From a virus, in IMG/VR virus record IMGVR_UViG_3300045970_000289, positions 1-40,090 of that record: 40,090 nt of DNA. One strand, 5' to 3'. The notes beneath the pieces were generated by a model, which worked only from the letters and a program-made list of their open reading frames with translations, ran no database searches and had not been told where the DNA came from. A program made the translations under genes and the position numbers. This document shows positions 26,609 to 35,060 of the stretch, piece after piece. The first letter of the stretch is position 1. Every line of letters starts with the position of its first letter.

Positions 26609-27304
26609 ATGACAGTAAGTCCATCTCCTACAATAAATGACGTTCAAGAATATGCTAAATCTAAAAATGGCATGTGTTTATCTTCAGACTATGTAAACGC
26701 AAGAAAGCCATTAATTTGGCAATGTTCTAAACAGCATGCCTGGATTGCTCGGTGGGATAGCATTAAAAATCAACCGTCTTGGTGTCCAATTTGTGCCAAG
26801 AATGTAAAACAAGATATAACAACCTTACAAGATTATGCTAAGAATAAGTCTGGTAAATTATTAACAGAAATATACATAAATTGTAAAACTAACTTGACTT
26901 GGCAGTGTAATAAAGACCATATTTGGCAAGCTACTTGGGATAATATAAGTAGAGGTAAATGGTGTCCTTATTGTAGTCATGGTAAAACAGAAGAAGTATG
27001 CCGCGAACTTTTGGAAACTAAATTACATATATTACTTCCAAGTAAACGTATTATATACAAAGGAAATAGGTATTGTTTTGACAGGTATAATAAAGAACAT
27101 AGAATAGCTTTCGAATATCATGGTTATCAGCACTATATCTTTCCTAATTATTTCCATAAGACGGAAGAACGTTTTATTGCAGCACAGCAACGAGATAAAG
27201 ACAAAGAACAATACTGTAAAGAGAATAATATAACTTTAATAGTTATACCACATACTATTACAGATTTGGATAATTATATAACTACTCTTGATGCTCTTGT
27301 ATAA
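26609..27304 (+). CDS. Homing endonuclease with two zinc ribbons and EDxHD/Vsr-like core (231 aa)
   Basis: Two treble-clef units repeat WQCxxxHxWxAxWD...WCPxC: ligands Cys39, His43, Cys59, Cys62 and Cys100, His104, Cys119, Cys122. They probably bind DNA. Residues 125-220 match the restriction-enzyme-fold core seen in Vsr-type and EDxHD phage homing enzymes (I-Bth0305I type): a leading Glu near 128-133, FEYHGYQHY (168-176), then RDKDKEQYC and a LIVIPH strand. The usual EYDG is EYHG here. It starts against the gp46 stop, and its end overlaps RusA by 23 bases. It is a free-standing mobile gene. Confidence 0.8.
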   Translation: MTVSPSPTINDVQEYAKSKNGMCLSSDYVNARKPLIWQCSKQHAWIARWDSIKNQPSWCPICAKNVKQDITTLQDYAKNKSGKLLTEIYINCKTNLTWQCNKDHIWQATWDNISRGKWCPYCSHGKTEEVCRELLETKLHILLPSKRIIYKGNRYCFDRYNKEHRIAFEYHGYQHYIFPNYFHKTEERFIAAQQRDKDKEQYCKENNITLIVIPHTITDLDNYITTLDALV

Positions 27305-27701
27305 TAACGATAACCTTAGGCGTTTCTGAAACTACCTTATCTTGAACCAAAGACCAAATCTGAGAATCATCAATATCTTCACAGAACTCTTGTAGGGTTG
27401 AGAAGATAGTATCAAGAAGCGCCTTTGCTGTATTGTCTATATCCTTCTTGCGGATCGTTTTACCGTCTTTGAGGAACCAAGAACTTAGGCCAACTTGTAC
27501 AAATACTTGTAGAGGTTTGCCAGCCAAAGCCGATATATCCCCTGTAAGGTTGTCTTTCATCACTTTATCACGAATAATGGTGCCAACTGCCGCTTTAAAC
27601 TTCTTTCCCTCAGTACTTGTAAATCTACGAGCCTGACCTGGAATATTTACATAAAGCTTATTTACACTAATCGGTTCAATATCAATTTCAAATTCTAACA
27701 T
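27282..27701 (-). CDS. rusA: RusA-like Holliday junction resolvase (139 aa)
   Basis: RusA-type enzymes cut four-way DNA junctions using clustered Asp residues. Here KKDIDNTAKALLDTIF gives Asp87, Asp89, Asn90 and Asp97, and DIDDSQIWSL gives Asp111/112, followed by DK (121-122), in the family order. The N-terminal SVNKLY and the FTSTEGKKF segment also fit. The length is typical. It would process branched intermediates before packaging, a task done by gp49 in T4. Its start codon lies only eight bases from the divergent dUTPase ATG. No ribosome binding site is visible upstream. Confidence 0.87.
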   Translation of the reverse strand: MLEFEIDIEPISVNKLYVNIPGQARRFTSTEGKKFKAAVGTIIRDKVMKDNLTGDISALAGKPLQVFVQVGLSSWFLKDGKTIRKKDIDNTAKALLDTIFSTLQEFCEDIDDSQIWSLVQDKVVSETPKVIVIIQEHQE

Positions 27702-27709
27702 GGGGTATT

Positions 27710-28249
27710 ATGTCTTCATTCTATACTTTTATTAATCAACTACATAAGTTAATTACCGAGCCTGGGCATAACCCAAACATCTTTATTGATCCACCGATAA
27801 ATCTTAAGTGTGTCAAATTAGACCATAAAGCAACGCTACCAACTAAAGCTCATATGGGTTTATTTGAAGATGCTGCTTTTGACTTATATGCTACAGAAGA
27901 CCTTCTCTTCCAATACGGACAAAGAAAAATGGTAGGAACTAAGCTTAGTTTTATTATACCGGATGGTTATTGGTTAAAGTTAAGAGAACGTTCAGGCATG
28001 GCTAGTAAAGGTATTCACCTCCTGGGAGGTGTTATTGATTCTGGTTATACAGGAGAAGTAAAAGTTATTCTCTGGAGCTGTTCACCAGACCCAGTGTCTA
28101 TTACGATGGATAAAGCCATCTGTCAGTTTACAGTAGAACGATTAAATAAAGCTACTATCGAAGAATTAAGCTTTGCCTCTTTTACGACAGAAGCAAACGA
28201 GAGGCAGCGAGGGTGTAAAGGATTTGGGAGTTCAGATGTTAAAAGTTAA
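27710..28249 (+). CDS. dut: Trimeric-type dUTPase
   Basis: It hydrolyses dUTP to dUMP and pyrophosphate, keeping uracil out of DNA and supplying dTMP precursor. All five motifs are visible: AAFDLYA (55-61), RERSGMA (92-98), GVIDSGYTGEV (107-117, with Asp110 and Tyr113), a weaker motif IV near 134-144, and RGCKGFGSS (167-175) with the ring-stacking Phe172. The first 30 residues are an extension before the usual start of the fold. The gene overlaps the following one by 14 bases. GGGG lies just before the ATG. Confidence 0.93.
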   Translation: MSSFYTFINQLHKLITEPGHNPNIFIDPPINLKCVKLDHKATLPTKAHMGLFEDAAFDLYATEDLLFQYGQRKMVGTKLSFIIPDGYWLKLRERSGMASKGIHLLGGVIDSGYTGEVKVILWSCSPDPVSITMDKAICQFTVERLNKATIEELSFASFTTEANERQRGCKGFGSSDVKS

Positions 28250-28775
28250 AGATTTACCTAAAATTGACTTAGAGAGTGTTAGTTTAGAAGTAACTAAGTT
28301 ATTAGAAGAGAACAAAGTACAATTCAAATCTATAGAAGAAGCTCCCCGGATTATTAAGAAGCTATCCATATTTTGTAATGATCTTTATATATCTTATAAA
28401 GATACTGTATATGTGCCGGTAGGACATGTCGATGTAGCGCAATCTAAAGATGCTAAAGATAGAGTTATAGCTACGAGTAAGTTAATACCGTGGGTATATG
28501 CAGTTAAAAATGGTAGTGTTTCTACAATACCTAACTTACTAAATACACTTTTTAGTACACAAGTTAGAAGTTATTACTTCCTCTATGAGTATGCCTTACT
28601 AAAGTCACATGACCTTCCAGAGATTCCAGAGCTTGTGGCTACTGGGTTTATCTCAACAAGACGCAACTTCCTAGGATTTAGGAAGAATTCAGATAAAGTT
28701 CTACTGGTTTTAAAAGCCATGCTAGCTAGTAAAATACTAGTTAAGACTTCGCCCGAATTGACCCAAACTTCATAG
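28236..28775 (+). CDS. Unknown protein after dUTPase (179 aa)
   Basis: I choose the ATG at 28236, because GGGAG lies five bases upstream; the longer frame from 28173 would lie inside dut. It overlaps dut by 14 bases and so is co-translated with it. Its 3' end overlaps the convergent 1083-residue gene by 35 bases. The protein is alpha/beta and soluble-looking, with no recognised motif. Confidence 0.8.
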   Translation: MLKVKDLPKIDLESVSLEVTKLLEENKVQFKSIEEAPRIIKKLSIFCNDLYISYKDTVYVPVGHVDVAQSKDAKDRVIATSKLIPWVYAVKNGSVSTIPNLLNTLFSTQVRSYYFLYEYALLKSHDLPEIPELVATGFISTRRNFLGFRKNSDKVLLVLKAMLASKILVKTSPELTQTS

Positions 28776-31700
28776 TTTTTACTTTATCTCTAAGCTCTCT
28801 AGCTGAGTCTAATACTGTATTAGACTCTTTGAAGGTATCGTTTAGTTCGGATAAAGCTTCATTTTCGATTTCAGTAACATCAAAACCCTCTGGCACAGTC
28901 AGAGACTTAGCCGCAGCTGTAGTTAGAATGTCAACCATATCATCACCAGCCTCATGCTTTTCGTGGTGAGGCAATATAGCAAGTGCTATTTTAGCTTGAT
29001 CAGCTTCTATCTTGTCAATTATGCGTCTGAAAGTCTCTAGTACGCGATTGATTTTGTCGAATAGTTCGCTTACAGCTATTAATGTTCTAGCTCTTAAATG
29101 GATATTCATTATAGCAAAAGGTACTAGTTTAGGACTAACAGTATATCTAGGAGCATCTGCTTCTATTAGAAGATCAATGTAGGATTTTATTCTACCATCA
29201 TCTATAGGAGTTGTAGAGGTACGAACTAGGTTATTAACCTTTAATGTTTCAGCTGCGAAGATAGCAAACACACCTGGGTTTTTCAAAACACCAATAGGTT
29301 TGTTGTATAACGCAGGAACCATAGCACCATATTGTTTACCACTAGCGTTTGGTTTTTTAGGAGAAATCAAAAAGGCTAGTGGTAAGCTTTGTGTCTTCTT
29401 ATCTGGATAAGAGATAGTTAAAGGTGATCTAAAAGATAACATACCCATTCTATCTGCTGGGATAACAGAACATACTTTATCTAACGCAGCTTCCAAATCC
29501 TCGGGAGTTTTAGCCGCTAGAAAAGTAGGCTCTTGTCTTCTAAGTTCTTCTAATATACTAGTTGCAACCTTACCATATGAAACAGCATCTGGGAAAATAA
29601 CAAGGTGTTTTCTACCATATACTCTGGTTATATCTTTACCCTTATCGTCATAAATTGGATACATGACGAACTGTTTTTCCCAAGCATCACTTGGTCTATC
29701 TATGCTTAAAGGAGTGAGGTGTAAAAATCCCCAGTCTTTTAATGGTATATTACTAGGTGGCTTAAGCATGTCAGAGACTACACTATAATAGTCTTCAAAC
29801 TTCTGTTTTAGGTCTGCTTTCTGTTTCTCTTCTGGAGAATTTAAGTCAACTTTTCTATTCTTCAAGGCTACCTGATCTCTTCTAGCATCTGGCACATCAA
29901 CTACAGAGGTTGCATTAGGATCAACTGGAGTTATACCAAAATACTCAGACATTTCGCTAGTTGGTAGTAAATATTCACGTTTAATAGTTGAACCAAGACC
30001 AGGAGATATAGATCTAAATCTAGGTGCATGATCACATAACTCTGCATATAACTCATTCAAGTAGTTAGCCGCTTCATTGTTTGTCTCTTCTGAAATACCA
30101 GAAGGGCTGAAGTTAAAGGCTTTTAAGCCGTCTTCAAAAGTTTTTGGTAAACCCTTCATCTTCTCTGTTATGTCTCTTTCACTGAAAAGATCACGACCTC
30201 TTAAAAAACTTAGGATAGCTCCTAACTCTCTAACAAGATATTCAGAGTCTTTTGTAATATCACCAGCAAAACTTTGATATTCTCCTAGTAAATTAGCTGG
30301 AGTAATGGATCCAGTGGAGTCTACTTTGTAATACTCACAGTCACCAGTAAAAGCATCTACTGGTACTTTAGAAAAAGTATCTGCTATAGTTCTAGTTAAG
30401 TTAGATGGATTCTTACCAATATTGAATACATTAGCTAGAGCGACAAGGGTATCCCAAAACTTATCATAGATTAATTTATCTAGTGTTAATTCCTGGTCAG
30501 GTGCTCCAGTAACAGCATTAACAGATCCAATACCCTCGGAATTGTATGCACCCGTTTCTGGGTTCTTCGCATCCATGGAATTGATTTGAGGTGCATTTGT
30601 GCTTGAGGCAGATGAAGTTAAGCCTGCTTGACTTAAATATGATACAGTCTTTAAAGCTCTTACAATAGCCGTACCAAAAACAGAATCCTTAGGCTCTCCA
30701 AATAACAGAGCTACTAAAAACCACACTGTAATTTCACTACAGAACTGGCCGAAAAGAATGTCTTTATCACCCACATCACCTACTAAATTAGCTTCTCCTA
30801 GAAGAGAATGAGCATATTTAGAAAGGTTCATTTCAGACAAAAGTTTAGGGTCTATTGGACCTAAAAACTTAGTTATAGTCTGTAAGGCACCCGAATTTGA
30901 GTTGGCAAACTTCTTTAATGCCGTTGTAGAAGGTGTGTATAAAGACCTGAAATAGTTTGTAAAGAAGTAGGTCTGATCTGTTTGATCTTGTCCCTTTTCT
31001 GGATCAAACCCAGACATAAAAATCTTAGTATCTTCGTGAGGAATAGCTAAACCTTCACCTGGGGCATAGTCAATTTCTTCCTCTTCGTCATCTTCTTTTT
31101 TAGTTTTTGCTTTCTTTCTATCTTGTCTAAGAAGAGCATTATATCGCTTTTCCCATTGAGCCATGTTCTCGTATTTATAATAAAGATAGTTATTGGCAAT
31201 ATTAACAGCAATAAATAAGTTGTCTAAGTCATCTTTTGTTATATCAGCTATAGAAGTTGAAGTAGCTTGAGATTTGTTAATCCATCTGGTTATAGCTCTA
31301 GCATCTCTAGAGAATGATTTTTCTAAGGTCTTTAAAGCTTTTGCATTATCTTTAGCCAGCTGTGGATTTTCAGATTCTGGATCCCATCGTTCTCGTTCTA
31401 GGTCAGTTGGTTCTTTTTCTGAAAGCTCTTGTAAAAGATCAACTATAATACCAGTAGGTTCTTTATTTATCAAGCTTCTTCTAAAGTCAGTGTAGAAAAT
31501 TAAAATCTCGTCTAAAGCAGATTTGAAAGGACCTTTTCTATCTGGATCAAAACCTTCTTCTATAAACGTAGCAAGGTCTTTATTTAGAGACTCACTACCA
31601 GATTCTGTAGGTCTATTAAGGAAGAAGTTAATAAATCTTCTTAAGGTATCAGGTTCATTACGTGCCTTGGCCCAATCTACAACACCTTTAGTAGATTTAC

Positions 31701-31992
31701 TATCATCTTCTTCTTCATCTAAATCACTGTCAGTAGAACTAAAATCAGGTTCTTCTTCTGTTGAAAGATCTTCCTCTTCTGGTACCTCACCTTTAACCAA
31801 CATAGCTTCTCTGTCAATGATGCCAGCATCATCTGGAACAGCTTTTAAAATGTAGTCATCCTCAGAATCGTCGACTTCCTCAGGTTCAACAACAGGCTGA
31901 ATAATAGGTTTAGTTGGTTTAGGTGACTTAGGTAACTTAGATTTAGCTGCTTCAATGAGAAGAACTTCTAGATGTTGTTTTAAAGTTAGCAT
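28741..31992 (-). CDS. Large unknown protein downstream of the baseplate hub gene (1083 aa)
   Basis: The N-terminus MLTLKQHLEVLLIEAAKSK has L12-I-E14-A15, like the prohead-protease sites discussed for other proteins. Residues 20-110 are an acidic, Pro-rich, probably disordered segment. The rest appears globular, with no membrane helix and no enzyme motif that I recognise. A KKAKTKKEDDEEEE charge block lies near residues 293-306. It starts 11 bases after the hub gene stop, so it belongs to the tail/baseplate unit by position. No ribosome binding site is visible; an AATTAAATAT motif abuts the ATG. The role is unknown. Confidence 0.88.
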   Translation of the reverse strand: MLTLKQHLEVLLIEAAKSKLPKSPKPTKPIIQPVVEPEEVDDSEDDYILKAVPDDAGIIDREAMLVKGEVPEEEDLSTEEEPDFSSTDSDLDEEEDDSKSTKGVVDWAKARNEPDTLRRFINFFLNRPTESGSESLNKDLATFIEEGFDPDRKGPFKSALDEILIFYTDFRRSLINKEPTGIIVDLLQELSEKEPTDLERERWDPESENPQLAKDNAKALKTLEKSFSRDARAITRWINKSQATSTSIADITKDDLDNLFIAVNIANNYLYYKYENMAQWEKRYNALLRQDRKKAKTKKEDDEEEEIDYAPGEGLAIPHEDTKIFMSGFDPEKGQDQTDQTYFFTNYFRSLYTPSTTALKKFANSNSGALQTITKFLGPIDPKLLSEMNLSKYAHSLLGEANLVGDVGDKDILFGQFCSEITVWFLVALLFGEPKDSVFGTAIVRALKTVSYLSQAGLTSSASSTNAPQINSMDAKNPETGAYNSEGIGSVNAVTGAPDQELTLDKLIYDKFWDTLVALANVFNIGKNPSNLTRTIADTFSKVPVDAFTGDCEYYKVDSTGSITPANLLGEYQSFAGDITKDSEYLVRELGAILSFLRGRDLFSERDITEKMKGLPKTFEDGLKAFNFSPSGISEETNNEAANYLNELYAELCDHAPRFRSISPGLGSTIKREYLLPTSEMSEYFGITPVDPNATSVVDVPDARRDQVALKNRKVDLNSPEEKQKADLKQKFEDYYSVVSDMLKPPSNIPLKDWGFLHLTPLSIDRPSDAWEKQFVMYPIYDDKGKDITRVYGRKHLVIFPDAVSYGKVATSILEELRRQEPTFLAAKTPEDLEAALDKVCSVIPADRMGMLSFRSPLTISYPDKKTQSLPLAFLISPKKPNASGKQYGAMVPALYNKPIGVLKNPGVFAIFAAETLKVNNLVRTSTTPIDDGRIKSYIDLLIEADAPRYTVSPKLVPFAIMNIHLRARTLIAVSELFDKINRVLETFRRIIDKIEADQAKIALAILPHHEKHEAGDDMVDILTTAAAKSLTVPEGFDVTEIENEALSELNDTFKESNTVLDSARELRDKVKTMKFGSIRAKS

Positions 31993-32002
31993 ATATTTAA
32001 TT
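31993..32002 (-). promoter_or_regulatory. AATTAANTWT motif abutting the 1083-residue gene
   Basis: On the minus strand AATTAAATAT runs straight into ATG, the same 13-base string as at 22030-22018. This identity between two unrelated genes argues that the motif is functional. Confidence 0.35.
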
Positions 32003-32003
32003 T

Positions 32004-34595
32004 CTATACCAGCTTAGGAGTCTGGGATTTAATGTATTCAATGGTTGGAACATAGGTTAGACCTTCTTGTGATAGGCCTCTAGTTACTATAGCTAGGTTT
32101 TCTACATTCTTGTATGTAATAGGCTGACCATTACCTTTAGTAGACTGTATAAGGGATCTAACTTTGGTAGGTCCTTGGTTGTAAGCTAAGATAGTTAAGT
32201 ATTTGAAGTCTATCGCACCAATAGAATCCTGAGCTACCCCAATAGATTTTAGTGCACTTCCTACATAGTTAATATTCTTAACCATAAGTTTGAAAGCCAC
32301 TTCAGCATTTTTCTTGCCATCATAATATTGTGATAGTTCTACTTCAGATAATCTATAACCTAAAACTTCCTGGAAAGCAATGGGCTTTAACTGGAATAGG
32401 CCATAAGCACTTGCAGAGTTTCTAACTTTAGGATCGCCATTACTTTCATGTAGCATAAGGGCTTTGAAGTCTGTAACATCTGGAAATACAGTAGAGGCTG
32501 TTGTATTAGGTTTAATATACTTATTATACATTTCTTTAAGGACATCATCCCAAGTAGTGAGAGTAAAGCTCTTAACTACTTTGCCAGCTGGTTTAGTGGT
32601 ATACATATCAGTAGAATCTGTTTGAACGCCAGGAGGATTAAGAGAGATTGTGGCTGGGTCTACTAAGTTCTTGTTAGAATCAATAATAAAAGAATTTCCT
32701 AAGTTAGAGGTAATAGCATTTCGCATGTCAGATTCTCTTGTCTTCTCAACTCTAGTAAAGAAATCTGGCATACTACTATCAGCAGTTGTTATATCTTTTA
32801 CATTAGTATGTATTCTAGCCCAACGCTTTGCAACAGTTTTTATTCTAGAGAATTTAGCAAAAGCATTTTCTAAAATAGCTCCAAAGACATCATAAGTTAT
32901 AGATCTATTAACTCTAAAATTAATATCTCCACAACTATATATTAAAATATTACCATCGGGATCAAAACCAATGAAGGAGCCAGACGGATGTCTAAGCATA
33001 ATAGTTTCTTTTCCTGGAGTTAAAGACATTTCTAACCCAGCTGGTTTAGCATATTCAGCTTCCTGACTCTTACTCTGTAAAGTAGCCTGCTCGATATATG
33101 GAGCCATTTGCTGAGGTGTTACAGTTACAGTAGAAAGATTTGCATTACCGTTAGTTGTTTTAAGCCAAACAGATGGATCAATCATCCCAGAAGGAATAGG
33201 AGCTTGGCGCTTGAGTGAATTTCTTCTATTGTTTAATGCTGTACCAATCTGAGCATCACCAGCATGAAAAACTTCCCAATGAAGGTGTGGACCTGTATTA
33301 CGACTAGATGTTTGAGTTATACCACAGATACCAAGAGGCGTACCTTTTTTAATTAATTTTCGTTTAGCTGGGTTACCATTAGGCTCACACATACCAGCAA
33401 TTTCTGGATAGATGAGACGCTCATGCATAAAAGAATGGGCAAACCCATCAATACCAAGACACAGTAACATCATCCCAGCATCTGAATTAACATGCCATAG
33501 TGGATATAGATCAATAGGTGCTAATAGTATGGTAGTACCATCAGCATTCGCACCAATGTCTACACCAACGTGAATTTGACCTCCACCAATGTTTGCTGGT
33601 CTTTGTACCCCGAATTTTCCGATACCCGTAGACCACCGTGGAGTGCCTGATACGGGATATCCCTTCTCAACTATACCGGAAGTAGCCTGAGCTGTTTTTG
33701 TTTGTTCTATAGCCTCACTATTAGGTGTTTGAATATTAATAGTAGTTGTTATAGAAGTGTTACTCGGATTCGGGATACTACCAGGAGGAGAAGGAGATAC
33801 TATTGGAGTAGTTGAATCTACTGTTAATAACTGCCTCTTGGAAAAAGCAGCACTGGAAGTTGTTGGAAAAGCTGGATAGAACTTTGCTAGTTGGCTCTCT
33901 TCTGTTGATGTTAATGTAGAAAGCTCGCTAAAAGCAATAGCACCTTCTAATACGATAGATCTATTTGTTGGCTCATCAGACATAAATAAGGTATTACCTG
34001 ATGCAGTTCTTATATTATAAACTTTAGAAACCAAACCTTCGTAAGCATCTAATACTTTAGGAGGTGCAGCTGCCCTATCTGTTTCTGATTCAGTTTGAGA
34101 TGGCTCAGATAATTGAATACCCGGTAGATATTCTAATGGTCTAGCTAAAGAATATCTAAACTCATTAGCGTGAATAATAGAACCTATTACAATAGGGTAA
34201 TGAGGATCATTATTCTCAAAAATGAGCATAACTTCTGTGCCAACAGAAGGGGTTGTAAATACTCCACCTGGTGTAGATACACCAGTTTTTAAATCTATCA
34301 TAGGGCCTAAATTATTACTTAAAACCTTAGCCCATGGCAAACCATCAATAGTAGTTTTAGATTTAAAATCCCCTGGAAGTTTTACACCGGGAACTAAATT
34401 AGCAGAATCTGGTTCATCTAATCCAGTCTCACCGTAAGGATTAGGCCCATGCAAAGCTGGAATCCATACCTTAACCCTACCCGCAAATAAAGGGTCAACA
34501 TTAGATACTACTAGACCCCTAGTAGTTGCTGGCTTAAGCTTACCAGCTCTTCTATTTTGGACCTCTTCAACATCAAATGAAAATGTATTACCCAT
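32004..34595 (-). CDS. 5: Baseplate hub/puncturing protein: gp5-like OB fold + M23 peptidase + lytic transglycosylase
   Basis: Residues about 22-145 form the gp5/GpV-type OB fold (LFAGRVKVWIP, VGTEVMLIFENNDPHYPIVIGS). Residues about 315-445 form an M23 zinc endopeptidase with HVGVD (His342, Asp346) and GPHLHWEV (His437, His439). Residues about 525-600 resemble the gp5 C-terminal beta-helix. Residues about 680-860 form an SLT-type lysozyme domain: Glu717 in LMLHESNGD, then SAYGLFQLKP and ILAYNQGP. The protein would pierce the outer membrane and cut both the peptides and the glycans of peptidoglycan. T4 gp5 has only a lysozyme domain, so two hydrolases in one hub is unusual. The ATG overlaps the gp53-like stop (TAATG). 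Confidence 0.92.
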   Translation of the reverse strand: MGNTFSFDVEEVQNRRAGKLKPATTRGLVVSNVDPLFAGRVKVWIPALHGPNPYGETGLDEPDSANLVPGVKLPGDFKSKTTIDGLPWAKVLSNNLGPMIDLKTGVSTPGGVFTTPSVGTEVMLIFENNDPHYPIVIGSIIHANEFRYSLARPLEYLPGIQLSEPSQTESETDRAAAPPKVLDAYEGLVSKVYNIRTASGNTLFMSDEPTNRSIVLEGAIAFSELSTLTSTEESQLAKFYPAFPTTSSAAFSKRQLLTVDSTTPIVSPSPPGSIPNPSNTSITTTINIQTPNSEAIEQTKTAQATSGIVEKGYPVSGTPRWSTGIGKFGVQRPANIGGGQIHVGVDIGANADGTTILLAPIDLYPLWHVNSDAGMMLLCLGIDGFAHSFMHERLIYPEIAGMCEPNGNPAKRKLIKKGTPLGICGITQTSSRNTGPHLHWEVFHAGDAQIGTALNNRRNSLKRQAPIPSGMIDPSVWLKTTNGNANLSTVTVTPQQMAPYIEQATLQSKSQEAEYAKPAGLEMSLTPGKETIMLRHPSGSFIGFDPDGNILIYSCGDINFRVNRSITYDVFGAILENAFAKFSRIKTVAKRWARIHTNVKDITTADSSMPDFFTRVEKTRESDMRNAITSNLGNSFIIDSNKNLVDPATISLNPPGVQTDSTDMYTTKPAGKVVKSFTLTTWDDVLKEMYNKYIKPNTTASTVFPDVTDFKALMLHESNGDPKVRNSASAYGLFQLKPIAFQEVLGYRLSEVELSQYYDGKKNAEVAFKLMVKNINYVGSALKSIGVAQDSIGAIDFKYLTILAYNQGPTKVRSLIQSTKGNGQPITYKNVENLAIVTRGLSQEGLTYVPTIEYIKSQTPKLV

Positions 34596-34936
34596 TATTT
34601 TAGCAGAGCCTTCACACTTTGAATATCGACTATATTTATGATTTCACCAGCGTTAGGTCTAGCAAAAGGATCAATAATATTGTTTGCCCACAAGATAACC
34701 CACCAAAGATCGGCTGCTTTATAAACATCAACAGCTATAAGATCAGGCCTGCCAGCAAATTTAGCCGGTACTTTATATGGATATGCAATAGTAGCTAATT
34801 GTACATAAGCTGCTGGTAGAGGGTAATATGTATTCACCTTCTTAGCAGATAAGAAGGTACCTAGTAGGGTGGTTCGCTCATTTTCTGACACGGCTGGTGT
34901 CCTAATTGATCCGTCCCAGTTCGTTGTTAGTGACAT
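34595..34936 (-). CDS. 53: Baseplate wedge protein, gp53-like (113 aa)
   Basis: The segment GRPDLIAVDVYKAADLWWVILWANNIIDPF, shown here only as key parts (RPDLIA near 64-69, LWWVILWANN near 77-86, DPF near 89-91), is the pattern of T4 gp53 and related LysM-like baseplate proteins. It is followed by a GEIINI strand. gp53 helps join wedges into the hexagonal baseplate. GAGG lies five bases before the ATG, and its stop overlaps the hub start. Location next to the hub supports the call, which is based on motif memory and not on alignment. Confidence 0.65.
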   Translation of the reverse strand: MSLTTNWDGSIRTPAVSENERTTLLGTFLSAKKVNTYYPLPAAYVQLATIAYPYKVPAKFAGRPDLIAVDVYKAADLWWVILWANNIIDPFARPNAGEIINIVDIQSVKALLK

Positions 34937-35060
34937 ATTAACCTCAAACTTAATTTACCAGAAAATACTTTGAAAATAATGCTTCGCTTTATGGTCTTAA
35001 AATACGACTATGTATATAGACCGGCGGGTTTGATAGTGTTATATAGTTAATATAGTAATA
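34937..35060 (-). promoter_or_regulatory. Intergenic region with AATTAANTWT motif before the gp53-like gene
   Basis: AATTAAGTTT reads on the minus strand at 34955-34946, nine bases before the ATG and partly adjoining the GAGG ribosome binding site. The rest of this 124-base gap is AT-rich with a small GGTCT/AGACC inverted repeat. I see no gene or clear terminator in it. Confidence 0.35.

Noticed and set aside
28173-28235. Longer N-terminus for the 179-residue gene after dut
   Set aside because: It would lie wholly inside dut in another frame, while GGGAG is correctly placed for the ATG at 28236.
34937-35060. Small gene or tRNA in the 124-base gap
   Set aside because: No open frame with a ribosome binding site and no cloverleaf pattern is visible.
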